Origin: Planctomycetaceae bacterium
GTDB taxonomy: Bacteria > Planctomycetota > Planctomycetia > Pirellulales > Thermoguttaceae
DNA: 8,302 nucleotides
Direction of reading: 5' to 3'
Assembly (NCBI GenBank): GCA_031259095.1
Contig: JAIRLW010000007.1
Location: forward strand, 1-8,302
Translations under genes and position numbers: made by a program
In this document: in pieces, positions 1 to 5,889 of the stretch
Numbering within the stretch: the stretch's first letter is position 1
Layout: the number at the start of each line of letters is the position of its first letter
Notes under the pieces: model-generated
Databases searched by the model: none
The model's input: only the letters and a program-made list of their open reading frames with translations
Told to the model about the DNA's origin: nothing

Positions 1-117
1 GAAACATCACAGGTTGATATGAAGTACACCTTGTCACGAACATCCGGATTGAGTATTATTATTGAAGCCGGAAAATCAATAACCCATGATATTATTGTCG
101 ATCCGCCGAAACCTTGA
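1..117 (+). CDS. C-terminal end of an unidentified protein (5' end outside window)
   Basis: Frame 1 is open from the first base to a TGA at 115-117, giving 38 residues that end in IIIEAGKSITHDIIVDPPKP. No start is needed inside the window, so this is read as the tail of a gene entering from the left. The alternation of hydrophobic and polar residues and the 'G-x-x-I-x-x-D-I-x-V-x-P' pattern resemble the last strands of a beta-sandwich domain, such as the carboxypeptidase-regulatory-like or Ig-like repeats common in planctomycetal secreted proteins, but this is only a resemblance. Codon choice (CCG for proline, GCC and GGA) matches the neighbouring genes. The product cannot be named. It lies 101 bases before the next gene on the same strand. 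An accidental open frame of this length cannot be excluded. Confidence 0.5.
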   Translation, partial: ETSQVDMKYTLSRTSGLSIIIEAGKSITHDIIVDPPKP

Positions 118-207
118 TGCAAAATCGGAACAGTTTACTGTTTTATGTTTCATTTTCATTTCACGTTACTTCATTTCATTTTTTAAAAAATTTCACAAAC
201 CCGTAAC

Positions 208-212
208 AGGAG
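208..212 (+). promoter_or_regulatory. Shine-Dalgarno site of the Gfo/Idh/MocA gene
   Basis: AGGAG lies 6 bases before the ATG at 219. It favours this start over the next in-frame ATG at 234 (residue 6) and keeps the charged n-region of the Tat signal intact. The same motif at the same spacing precedes the esterase gene at the other end of the window. Confidence 0.8.
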
Positions 213-218
213 AATTTT

Positions 219-1604
219 ATGACAAAATCATTGATGATCAAATCATCCCGAAGACGTTTTATCCAAACGATGTCGGGAATTACAGCAACATTTTTTGCAT
301 CTCCGTTTATTTTGCCGGAAGAGGCGAAGGGAGCGAATGAACGGATTGGTATTGGTGTTGTCGGCGCGGGCGGCATGGGAAACGGCGATACGAAAAATGC
401 GTCGCGTTTTGGTAACATTGTCGCGGTTGCCGACGCCGATCTCCGGCACGCTGAACGTTTGAAAAATACCTATAACGATAAACCGGTTGTTTATCAGGAT
501 TATCGGAAACTGCTTGAAAACAAGGATGTTGATGCGGTGATTCAAGCAACACCGGATCATTGGCATACGAAAATCAATATTGATGCAATGCGTGCCGGAA
601 AAGATGTTTATGGAGAGAAACCGTTTAGTTTGACGATTGACGAAGGCAAACTTGTTTGTAAGGTTGTCAAAGAAACCGGACGCATTTTTCAAACCGGAAC
701 TCAACAACGCAGCGATAAAAGATTTCAAACAGCGGTTGAATTGGTTCGTAACGGACGTATTGGTAAACTCAAACGTGTTCTTGTTGCGTTACCGTATTAC
801 AGTTCTTGGGGCGGTCCGTTTGCGGCTGCCGAAATTCCGGCTGAACTCGATTGGGATTTGTATCAAGGTCAAGCATCGGTTCATCCATATCTTCCGCAGC
901 GAACCCATTCGATTTTCCGTTGGTGGTACGAATATGCCGGAGGAATGGTTACCGATTGGGGCAACCACCATATAGACATTGCTCATTGGGGAATGGATCA
1001 GGATTATTCGGGACCGTTATCGGTTGAAGGGCGCGGGATTTTTCCGAACGAAAACAAACCGGACTGTTTCAACACACCGGACAGATTTTATGCCGTACTG
1101 AAATATCCGAACGATATTGAGTTATTCTTTTACACTGTTTTTGCGGAAAAGCCGGGATTTCACGGTTCGACCGGACATCAGGAAACAAGCAAGGAACAAT
1201 TCGATTGGCTGTTCGGCAACAATTGTCCGCAAGAGGTTCACGACAATAAACGCAACGGAATTATGTTTATTGGCGATAAAGGCAGAGTATTTGTGAATCG
1301 CGGCGGGTTGTTCGGCAAACCAGTTGAGGAACTCAAAGAAAATCCGTTACAGGAAAACGGTTGGAAAGTCAAACCGAGCGGCGATCATATAAAGAATTTT
1401 TTCGATTGTGTACGCAGCCGTGAAACAACAGTTGCTCCGGCGGAATTGGAACATCGTTCTGTAACACCATGTCATTTGACCAATATTTCTATTCGGCTTG
1501 GCGGTCGAAAATTGCAATGGGATTCTGCCAAAGAGGAAATCATCGGCGATCCCGAAGCCAACGCCATGTTAAAACGTGAACAACGAAAACCGTATCAAAT
1601 ATGA
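219..1604 (+). CDS. Gfo/Idh/MocA family oxidoreductase with Tat signal
   Basis: This 461-residue protein belongs to the Gfo/Idh/MocA family, whose members use NAD(P) to oxidise, reduce or epimerise sugars and inositols, and sometimes cleave glycosidic bonds by a redox mechanism. Residues 10-14 (SRRRF) form a twin-arginine motif, followed by a short hydrophobic stretch to about residue 32, so export through the Tat pathway, probably with cofactor bound, is predicted. The Rossmann glycine motif G49-A-G51-G-M-G54 follows, then the family's EKP motif at 133-135. The C-terminal domain carries D246-W-G-N-H250-H251-I-D253, where the catalytic Asp/His usually lie. The end (REQRKPYQI) resembles the conserved tail of planctomycetal homologues. 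Length is normal for this subgroup. It is followed after 108 bases by the membrane protein gene on the same strand. The family is very large in Planctomycetota, so the exact substrate cannot be assigned. Family assignment is firm; Tat export is likely. Confidence 0.95.
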   Translation: MTKSLMIKSSRRRFIQTMSGITATFFASPFILPEEAKGANERIGIGVVGAGGMGNGDTKNASRFGNIVAVADADLRHAERLKNTYNDKPVVYQDYRKLLENKDVDAVIQATPDHWHTKINIDAMRAGKDVYGEKPFSLTIDEGKLVCKVVKETGRIFQTGTQQRSDKRFQTAVELVRNGRIGKLKRVLVALPYYSSWGGPFAAAEIPAELDWDLYQGQASVHPYLPQRTHSIFRWWYEYAGGMVTDWGNHHIDIAHWGMDQDYSGPLSVEGRGIFPNENKPDCFNTPDRFYAVLKYPNDIELFFYTVFAEKPGFHGSTGHQETSKEQFDWLFGNNCPQEVHDNKRNGIMFIGDKGRVFVNRGGLFGKPVEELKENPLQENGWKVKPSGDHIKNFFDCVRSRETTVAPAELEHRSVTPCHLTNISIRLGGRKLQWDSAKEEIIGDPEANAMLKREQRKPYQI

Positions 1605-1616
1605 GCGGGATTTGGA

Positions 1617-1708
1617 ATTTGTGGTTTGGGGGTGTACTGCAAACGGAATTTTTGTTAAAATTTTGTAATCCGCTCACAAACCACAAATCACTAACCCAAA
1701 TCACAAAT
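1617..1708 (+). repeat. Inverted repeat with one left arm and two competing right arms
   Basis: The left arm at 1617-1628 (ATTTGTGGTTTG) is perfectly complementary to 1677-1688 (CAAACCACAAAT). Extended to 1617-1630, the same arm also pairs with 1695-1708 over 14 positions, 13 Watson-Crick plus one G-U (1624 with 1701). The two pairings exclude each other. The second would end four bases before the ATG of the membrane protein gene. There is no T-run after either hairpin, so this does not look like a standard intrinsic terminator. Whether the structure forms in RNA is unknown. Confidence 0.6.
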
Positions 1709-1713
1709 CACTA
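1674..1713 (+). repeat. Two-copy 20-bp direct repeat before the membrane protein gene
   Basis: Units 1674-1693 and 1694-1713 match at 17 of 20 positions; the last 12 bases of each (CACAAATCACTA) are identical. The final A of the second unit is the first base of the ATG. No Shine-Dalgarno-like purine run is present in this leader, so the repeat occupies the place where one would be expected. Confidence 0.75.
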
Positions 1714-2564
1714 TGTTGCGAAAATTGATGAATCAGCTTGATTCATGGGATGATTGGATCAATCCCATTACATTGCGAGAATTGCGAATTGAAATATTCA
1801 TGTTAAGTCTTGAATCAGTTGTCACATTTTTCTGGTTGGGCGTAATTGTCTGGTACAGCATCATTTTTTATAACATACCGGAAAATTTATTTCTTAAAGA
1901 ACAAGCATTTCAGTTTTCCGTCATTCCTGCCGGTATATCTGTGAGTGGCATTCTGCTTAGTTTTTCTATTTTTACACCAATAATAAGAGGTCGATATGTT
2001 GACGAGCTTTTAGGCATTGTTCCTCTTTCACCCCAGCAACAGGTTCATGGTTATTGGGCGTTTGTTTGTATTTGGTCGATTTTTTGGAATTCTACGTTCT
2101 TGCCGTTGATTGCCTTCGGTCAACTTATTGGACCGGTTTCTTATATGTTGTTACTTGTTCCGTTTGGTTCGTTTTTTCTCAGTCAATTTATGACTCTTAT
2201 TTGCCTATCGTTCTCGGCACGAATTAAACGAGACAGGGAAATGGTTTTATCATTTTTTACAACTTTATTTTTTTATCCGGGATTGGTTGCATTTTTGTGG
2301 TGTAATGTTATCATGTTTGCAGTACGTCATTGGCAACCGCTTGTTTGGAATCGGGGATTTGGTTTTGTTTCGCTTTTCATTTTGTTACCGATCATGTTGT
2401 TGCTGCACGGTTATATTTCGTACAAACTTTCCGTTTACGGATTTAAGACTTGGCGCAAACCGTTTTGGCGTTCCCTAATTTTGAATATCACTGTTTATAT
2501 GTTGTTTAATGTAACAGCAGCGGCAGTCTGGCTTGTGATTGCCGCGGTGGTTTTTTATTTTTAA
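1713..2564 (+). CDS. Polytopic membrane protein, probable ABC-2-type permease-like subunit
   Basis: This 283-residue protein is strongly hydrophobic, with about seven predicted membrane segments (roughly residues 34-54, 68-91, 113-136, 141-168, 177-204, 216-238 and 255-282). The N-terminus holds a cytosolic amphipathic stretch with N17-P-I-T-L-R-E-L-R25. This resembles the 'NPI(V/L)xKELR' start of many planctomycetal ABC transporter permeases. The loop after segment 2 (DELLGIVPLSPQQQVHGYW, 97-115) resembles their 'D-L-L-x-x-T-P-L-S-P-x-x-I-x-x-G' segment. These matches are from memory, so the family call is an inference. No ATP-binding subunit is encoded in the window. The start is fixed between an in-frame TAA at 1692-1694 and the ATG at 1713, the first possible start codon; no Shine-Dalgarno site is present. 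The gene ends 26 bases before the glycoside hydrolase. It may be a multidrug- or polysaccharide-export-type permease or simply an uncharacterised membrane protein. Confidence 0.85.
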   Translation: MLRKLMNQLDSWDDWINPITLRELRIEIFMLSLESVVTFFWLGVIVWYSIIFYNIPENLFLKEQAFQFSVIPAGISVSGILLSFSIFTPIIRGRYVDELLGIVPLSPQQQVHGYWAFVCIWSIFWNSTFLPLIAFGQLIGPVSYMLLLVPFGSFFLSQFMTLICLSFSARIKRDREMVLSFFTTLFFYPGLVAFLWCNVIMFAVRHWQPLVWNRGFGFVSLFILLPIMLLLHGYISYKLSVYGFKTWRKPFWRSLILNITVYMLFNVTAAAVWLVIAAVVFYF

Positions 2565-2582
2565 CCCTTTAACTTTTAACCC
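2559..2582 (+). repeat. Direct repeat TTTTAACCC before the glycoside hydrolase gene
   Basis: TTTTAACCC occurs at 2559-2567, overlapping the stop codon of the membrane protein gene, and again at 2574-2582, eight bases before the next ATG. The period is 15 bases. No Shine-Dalgarno sequence is seen between the two genes, so translation of the second may depend on coupling or an unstructured leader. Confidence 0.55.
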
Positions 2583-2590
2583 GCGGCAGT

Positions 2591-5500
2591 ATGATGAAAA
2601 AATCTATTTGTTTAGCAACATTTATTTGTATGTTGATGTTGTATTCTGTTTCGGCGGTTGTTGCCGGCAATGAATTATTTCCGTTCGTTATTTCCTTTGA
2701 CGCTCCGAAGAATATAACGAATATTTCCAATCAACTTGATGTTCCCGCCGGAAGAAATGGATTTGTCCGTGTTCGGGACGGTCATTTTGTTACGGACAAA
2801 GGACGCATCCAATTTTGGGGAACGAATACCTGTTTCGGAGCAAACTTTCTCGATCATGCTGCCGCTGACCGAATGGCTGACCGTTTGGCGCGTTTCGGAA
2901 TTAACTGTGTTCGGCTGCACCACATGGATTCTCACGACATTTGGGGCGGGAATAACGCCAAAACGAAATTAGAATTTGATAAAGCCCAACTCGATAAACT
3001 TGATTATTATGTTGCCGCTTTGAAAAAACGGGGAATTTACGTTAATATCAATCTTCATGTTTCACGGTCATTGGATGAACGTGACGGTTTTCCGAAAAAT
3101 GTTAATCGTCCTTCGCATGATAAAGGTATTGACAATTATTATCGTCCGTTTATTGATGCGAACAAAAAATACGCCCGTGATCTTTTAACGCACGTTAATC
3201 CTTACACCGGAAACGCTTACAAAGAGGAACCGTCTGTTGCGATGATTGAAATTAATAACGAAAATTCTATCGTAACGATGTGGGGCGGTTGGGGCGGTCT
3301 TGATGTGATTCAGGATCCTTTTCTTGCCGATTTGCGTGAACTCTGGAATCATTGGCTCAAAACGAAATATAAAAATGATACGGAATTGCGTAAGGCGTGG
3401 AATTGCCGATCAATTCCGCTCGGTAATGAATTGCTCAAAAACGCCGGTTTTGAAAACGGTTATGTTCCTGATGGGAAAGGATGGAATTGGGAAACGGATG
3501 AAGTTGCCGATGCTTCGATTTCCAACACCAACGGCGTGTTACGGCTGGATGTACGAAAAAAAGGCAACGTCGATTGGCATCCGCAATTAATTGCTTCAGG
3601 ATTTTCTGTGCAAAAAGATCAACTTTATACGTTGGAATTTAAGGTCAAAGCGAATCGAAACACCGCATTAAATGTCGGTCTTCGCATGAATCATGAACCA
3701 TGGGACGGACTTGGTTTTGATACACAAATTAATCTCACAACGGATTGGCAAACCGTTAAATTTGTTACAAATCCTCTTGCCGATGATGTTAATGCCCGAA
3801 TTTCCATCGGCGGTTTTTCTGCCGGAACCGTTTATGAAATTGATTCCGTATCGTTTAAAACCGGCGGTGAAATCGGTTTGCCGAAAGAACCGTTGTTTGG
3901 TAATGAATTGCTTGAAAACGGTGATTTTTCAAAGGATTACGTTCCTAATGGAAAAGGCTGGAATTGGGAAGTTGACGCCGAAACCGATGCGCCTATTACA
4001 AATACAGACGGCATTTTACGGCTTGATGTACGAAAAAAAGGCGAAGTTGATTGGCATCCTCAGTTAAGCGGCGGAGGCTTCAATATTGAATCGCAACAAA
4101 AATACACGTTGGTTTTCACGGCTAAAGCAAACAAGCCTGCTCCTTTGAATATTGGACTTCGGATGGCTCATGAACCTTGGCAAGGTCTCGGTTTTAACGC
4201 CGATGAAGAGTTGACAACCGCATGGAAAACATTCCGTTACACGATTTCACCGAATCGGAATGACGATAAGGCTCGAATTGTTTTGGGCGGTTTTCGGGAA
4301 GATGTTGTTTATGAAATTGATTCGGTGTCGTTCAAACCGGGTGAAGCGGGAACAGCAAAAGAATCTTCGCTTGCCGCCGGTTCCATTCCCGTCATCTGGA
4401 AAAAAGATGCAGGAAAATATAGAAAAGAAACCGTTGACGATTTTTGTGATTTTTTGTTCGATATTGAAACGAAATATTGGAACGAAATGTACCGTTTTTT
4501 GAAAGACGAAATTAAAGTCAAACAACCGGTTAGCGGAACACAATTAGAATACGGTTCGGCACACGCCCAAGCCGAAATGGATTACTGTGACATTCATTCT
4601 TATTGGAATCATCCGCATTTTCCCGGTCGTGCCTGGGACGGCAATAACTGGTATTTGCGCAACATTGCACTGGTCAATTATCTTGATAAACAGATTTTGC
4701 CGAATCTTGCAACAAAAAGGATTTACGGAAAACCGTTTACAGTGAGCGAATACAATCATCCGTATCCGAATCAATATGCCGCCGAAGGTTTGCCGTTACT
4801 TGCGGCGTTTGGGGCGTTTCAAAATTGGGACGGTATATTTCCGTTTGCTTATTCTCACTCAAACAATCCCGAACCCAAAAAAGCAACAAGTTTTTTTGAT
4901 ACAGCCGGTAATACCGTTCAGACGGCACACATGATTGCTTGTCATGCGTTATTCTGTGACTGTTACAATAAAAATGCCGGCAAGGAAATTATTGTTGCGC
5001 CGCTGACTGCCGAAAAGGAACGCAAAATTTTCAAACAAGATCGGCATCAATACCGGCTTGGATTTTCCGGTCTCGGCTTGGATATTCGAAACGCTTTGAT
5101 AAAACCGGTTGCGGTTGATGTTTCCGGTAAAATCAAAAACTTGCCGAAGTTGCCGGAAATTCCAAAAGAGCAAAAGAAATTTGAATATTCGGCTGCCGGC
5201 AAAATGTCTATTGTGTACGATATGCAGCAACAAGGAAAAGGGGTTGTTTCCGTTTACAATAATCATGCGTCGCTTTTTACCGGTTTTGTTGCCGAAGAAA
5301 CGAAATATCCTTTTTTTGCCGGAACAATTCAATTCGGTAACACGAATCTCGGTTGGTCAACGGTTTCCGCAACATCTGTTTCTGCAACAAAAGACAGTGA
5401 AACGTTTTTACTTGTTGCAACCGGAGAGATGACGAATACCGGAATGAAACTTGAACCGCTTGGCGATGACAAGGTTACGGTCGGCAATCGTTGGGGCAAT

Positions 5501-5695
5501 GAACCGGTACGCTGCGAAGGTATTCCTGCCGAAATAACCTTCAAAACTCCGGCTAAAACAGTAAAACTCTGGTCGTTGGACGAATCCGGTAACCGTAAAC
5601 AAGAATTGCCCGTAAAACAAAACGACAACTGTTTCACATTAGAATTGAAACCGGAATACCAAACAATTTGGTACGAAATCAAAATGACGCTGTAA
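2591..5695 (+). CDS. Secreted clan GH-A-like glycoside hydrolase with two CBM4/9-like modules inside the TIM barrel
   Basis: This 1034-residue protein has a Sec signal peptide at about 1-25 (KK, hydrophobic core, likely cut after V-V-A25). The first barrel half (about 50-277) carries GINCVRLHHMD (103-113), NINLHVSR (152-159) and EINNENS (220-226), where N223-E224 is the expected acid/base pair of clan GH-A. Two tandem modules follow: 278 to about 424 and 437 to about 583, each like CBM4/9 (GKGWNWE, YTLxFxxKAN, WxxL near LTTxW, YEIDSVSF). The barrel resumes near 600 with MDYCDIHSYW (663-672) and TVSEYNHPYP, where E720 is the likely nucleophile. The last strand is near GIFPFAYSHS (748-757). A beta-sandwich tail of about 230 residues contains LVATGEMTNTGM (941-952). 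An in-frame TAA at 2570-2572 limits the start to the ATG at 2591 or at 2594; both keep the signal peptide. It is probably a cellulase-like (GH5-type) or related beta-glycosidase acting outside the cytoplasm. The exact GH family and substrate cannot be assigned by eye. Confidence 0.92.
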   Translation: MMKKSICLATFICMLMLYSVSAVVAGNELFPFVISFDAPKNITNISNQLDVPAGRNGFVRVRDGHFVTDKGRIQFWGTNTCFGANFLDHAAADRMADRLARFGINCVRLHHMDSHDIWGGNNAKTKLEFDKAQLDKLDYYVAALKKRGIYVNINLHVSRSLDERDGFPKNVNRPSHDKGIDNYYRPFIDANKKYARDLLTHVNPYTGNAYKEEPSVAMIEINNENSIVTMWGGWGGLDVIQDPFLADLRELWNHWLKTKYKNDTELRKAWNCRSIPLGNELLKNAGFENGYVPDGKGWNWETDEVADASISNTNGVLRLDVRKKGNVDWHPQLIASGFSVQKDQLYTLEFKVKANRNTALNVGLRMNHEPWDGLGFDTQINLTTDWQTVKFVTNPLADDVNARISIGGFSAGTVYEIDSVSFKTGGEIGLPKEPLFGNELLENGDFSKDYVPNGKGWNWEVDAETDAPITNTDGILRLDVRKKGEVDWHPQLSGGGFNIESQQKYTLVFTAKANKPAPLNIGLRMAHEPWQGLGFNADEELTTAWKTFRYTISPNRNDDKARIVLGGFREDVVYEIDSVSFKPGEAGTAKESSLAAGSIPVIWKKDAGKYRKETVDDFCDFLFDIETKYWNEMYRFLKDEIKVKQPVSGTQLEYGSAHAQAEMDYCDIHSYWNHPHFPGRAWDGNNWYLRNIALVNYLDKQILPNLATKRIYGKPFTVSEYNHPYPNQYAAEGLPLLAAFGAFQNWDGIFPFAYSHSNNPEPKKATSFFDTAGNTVQTAHMIACHALFCDCYNKNAGKEIIVAPLTAEKERKIFKQDRHQYRLGFSGLGLDIRNALIKPVAVDVSGKIKNLPKLPEIPKEQKKFEYSAAGKMSIVYDMQQQGKGVVSVYNNHASLFTGFVAEETKYPFFAGTIQFGNTNLGWSTVSATSVSATKDSETFLLVATGEMTNTGMKLEPLGDDKVTVGNRWGNEPVRCEGIPAEITFKTPAKTVKLWSLDESGNRKQELPVKQNDNCFTLELKPEYQTIWYEIKMTL
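3422..4375 (+). repeat. In-frame tandem duplication of 477 bp encoding the two carbohydrate-binding modules
   Basis: Copy 1 starts at 3422 (residue 278) and copy 2 at 3899 (residue 437), both with GNELL, giving an exact 159-residue period. Aligned without gaps over the first 147 residues, I count 87 identities (59%). The shared blocks include YVPxGKGWNWE, RLDVRKKG, VDWHPQL, HEPWxGLGF and VYEIDSVSFK. The last 12 residues of each unit are a divergent linker. Synonymous and non-synonymous differences are spread throughout, so the duplication is not very recent. Confidence 0.9.
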
Positions 5696-5791
5696 CAGTT
5701 CACGGTTCAAAATTACACTTTTAGTAATATATCGTAACTATTCGGTAGAAATAGCAAAGTCCTACTAGTTTCATGCGAATCGTATCATAAA

Positions 5792-5853
5792 ACAAACCTC
5801 ATTACCTCATTAAAAACATAAACGAATAATTAAGGTGAAGTAATGAGGTTTGT
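5792..5853. repeat. Large hairpin (14-bp perfect arms) in the convergent intergenic region
   Basis: ACAAACCTCATTAC at 5792-5805 is perfectly complementary to 5840-5853. After one mismatch the stem can continue with TCA/TGA and two G-T pairs. The left arm is also a direct repeat, CCTCATTA at 5797-5804 and 5805-5812. Read on the - strand the stem is followed by TTTATGATAC, so it could act as a weak terminator for the esterase gene. Read on the + strand it has no T-run. Confidence 0.7.
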
Positions 5854-5856
5854 AGC

Positions 5857-5880
5857 AGAGGCGCAATGCATTGCGCCTCT
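5857..5880. repeat. Perfect 24-base palindrome, REP-like, possible bidirectional terminator
   Basis: The half-site AGAGGCGCAATG at 5857-5868 is followed directly by its exact reverse complement to 5880. As RNA this gives a 10-bp GC-rich stem with a TGCA loop. It is much more GC-rich than the surrounding intergenic DNA. On the + strand it is followed by ATTCGTATTTTATTCTG, a poor T-run, so it may help end transcription of the hydrolase gene. It ends nine bases before the stop codon of the esterase gene. From memory, similar palindromes with an inner GCGCAATGCATTGCGC core occur as scattered repeats in other bacterial genomes. Confidence 0.75.
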
Positions 5881-5889
5881 ATTCGTATT

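Noticed and set aside
118..207. Possible promoter before the oxidoreductase gene
   Set aside because: The stretch is very T/A-rich, with a 12-base TTTTTTAAAAAA palindrome at 180-190, but no -35/-10 pair with acceptable spacing could be found.
243..728. 161-residue antisense open frame inside the oxidoreductase gene
   Set aside because: It lies fully opposite a well-supported gene and shows no domain signature or ribosome site.
1633..1661. Possible promoter TGTACT-17-TAAAAT before the membrane protein gene
   Set aside because: The -35 hexamer matches only three of six consensus bases in AT-rich DNA, so chance is a sufficient explanation.
2541..2587. GCCGCGG/CCGCGGC pair flanking the membrane protein stop codon
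   Set aside because: It is only seven pairs with a 33-base loop, and the first arm is part of an alanine-rich coding stretch.
3540..4045. Runs of seven A in both CBM copies (near 3557 and 4034) as possible slippage sites
   Set aside because: Both fall in the conserved RKKG codons, the reading frame is intact on both sides, and no alternative product is suggested.
5735..5780. Weak inverted repeats (AACTA/TAGTT, GTAG/CTAC, ATTCG/CGAAT) after the hydrolase gene
   Set aside because: The arms are only four to five bases with bulges, which is expected by chance in such DNA.
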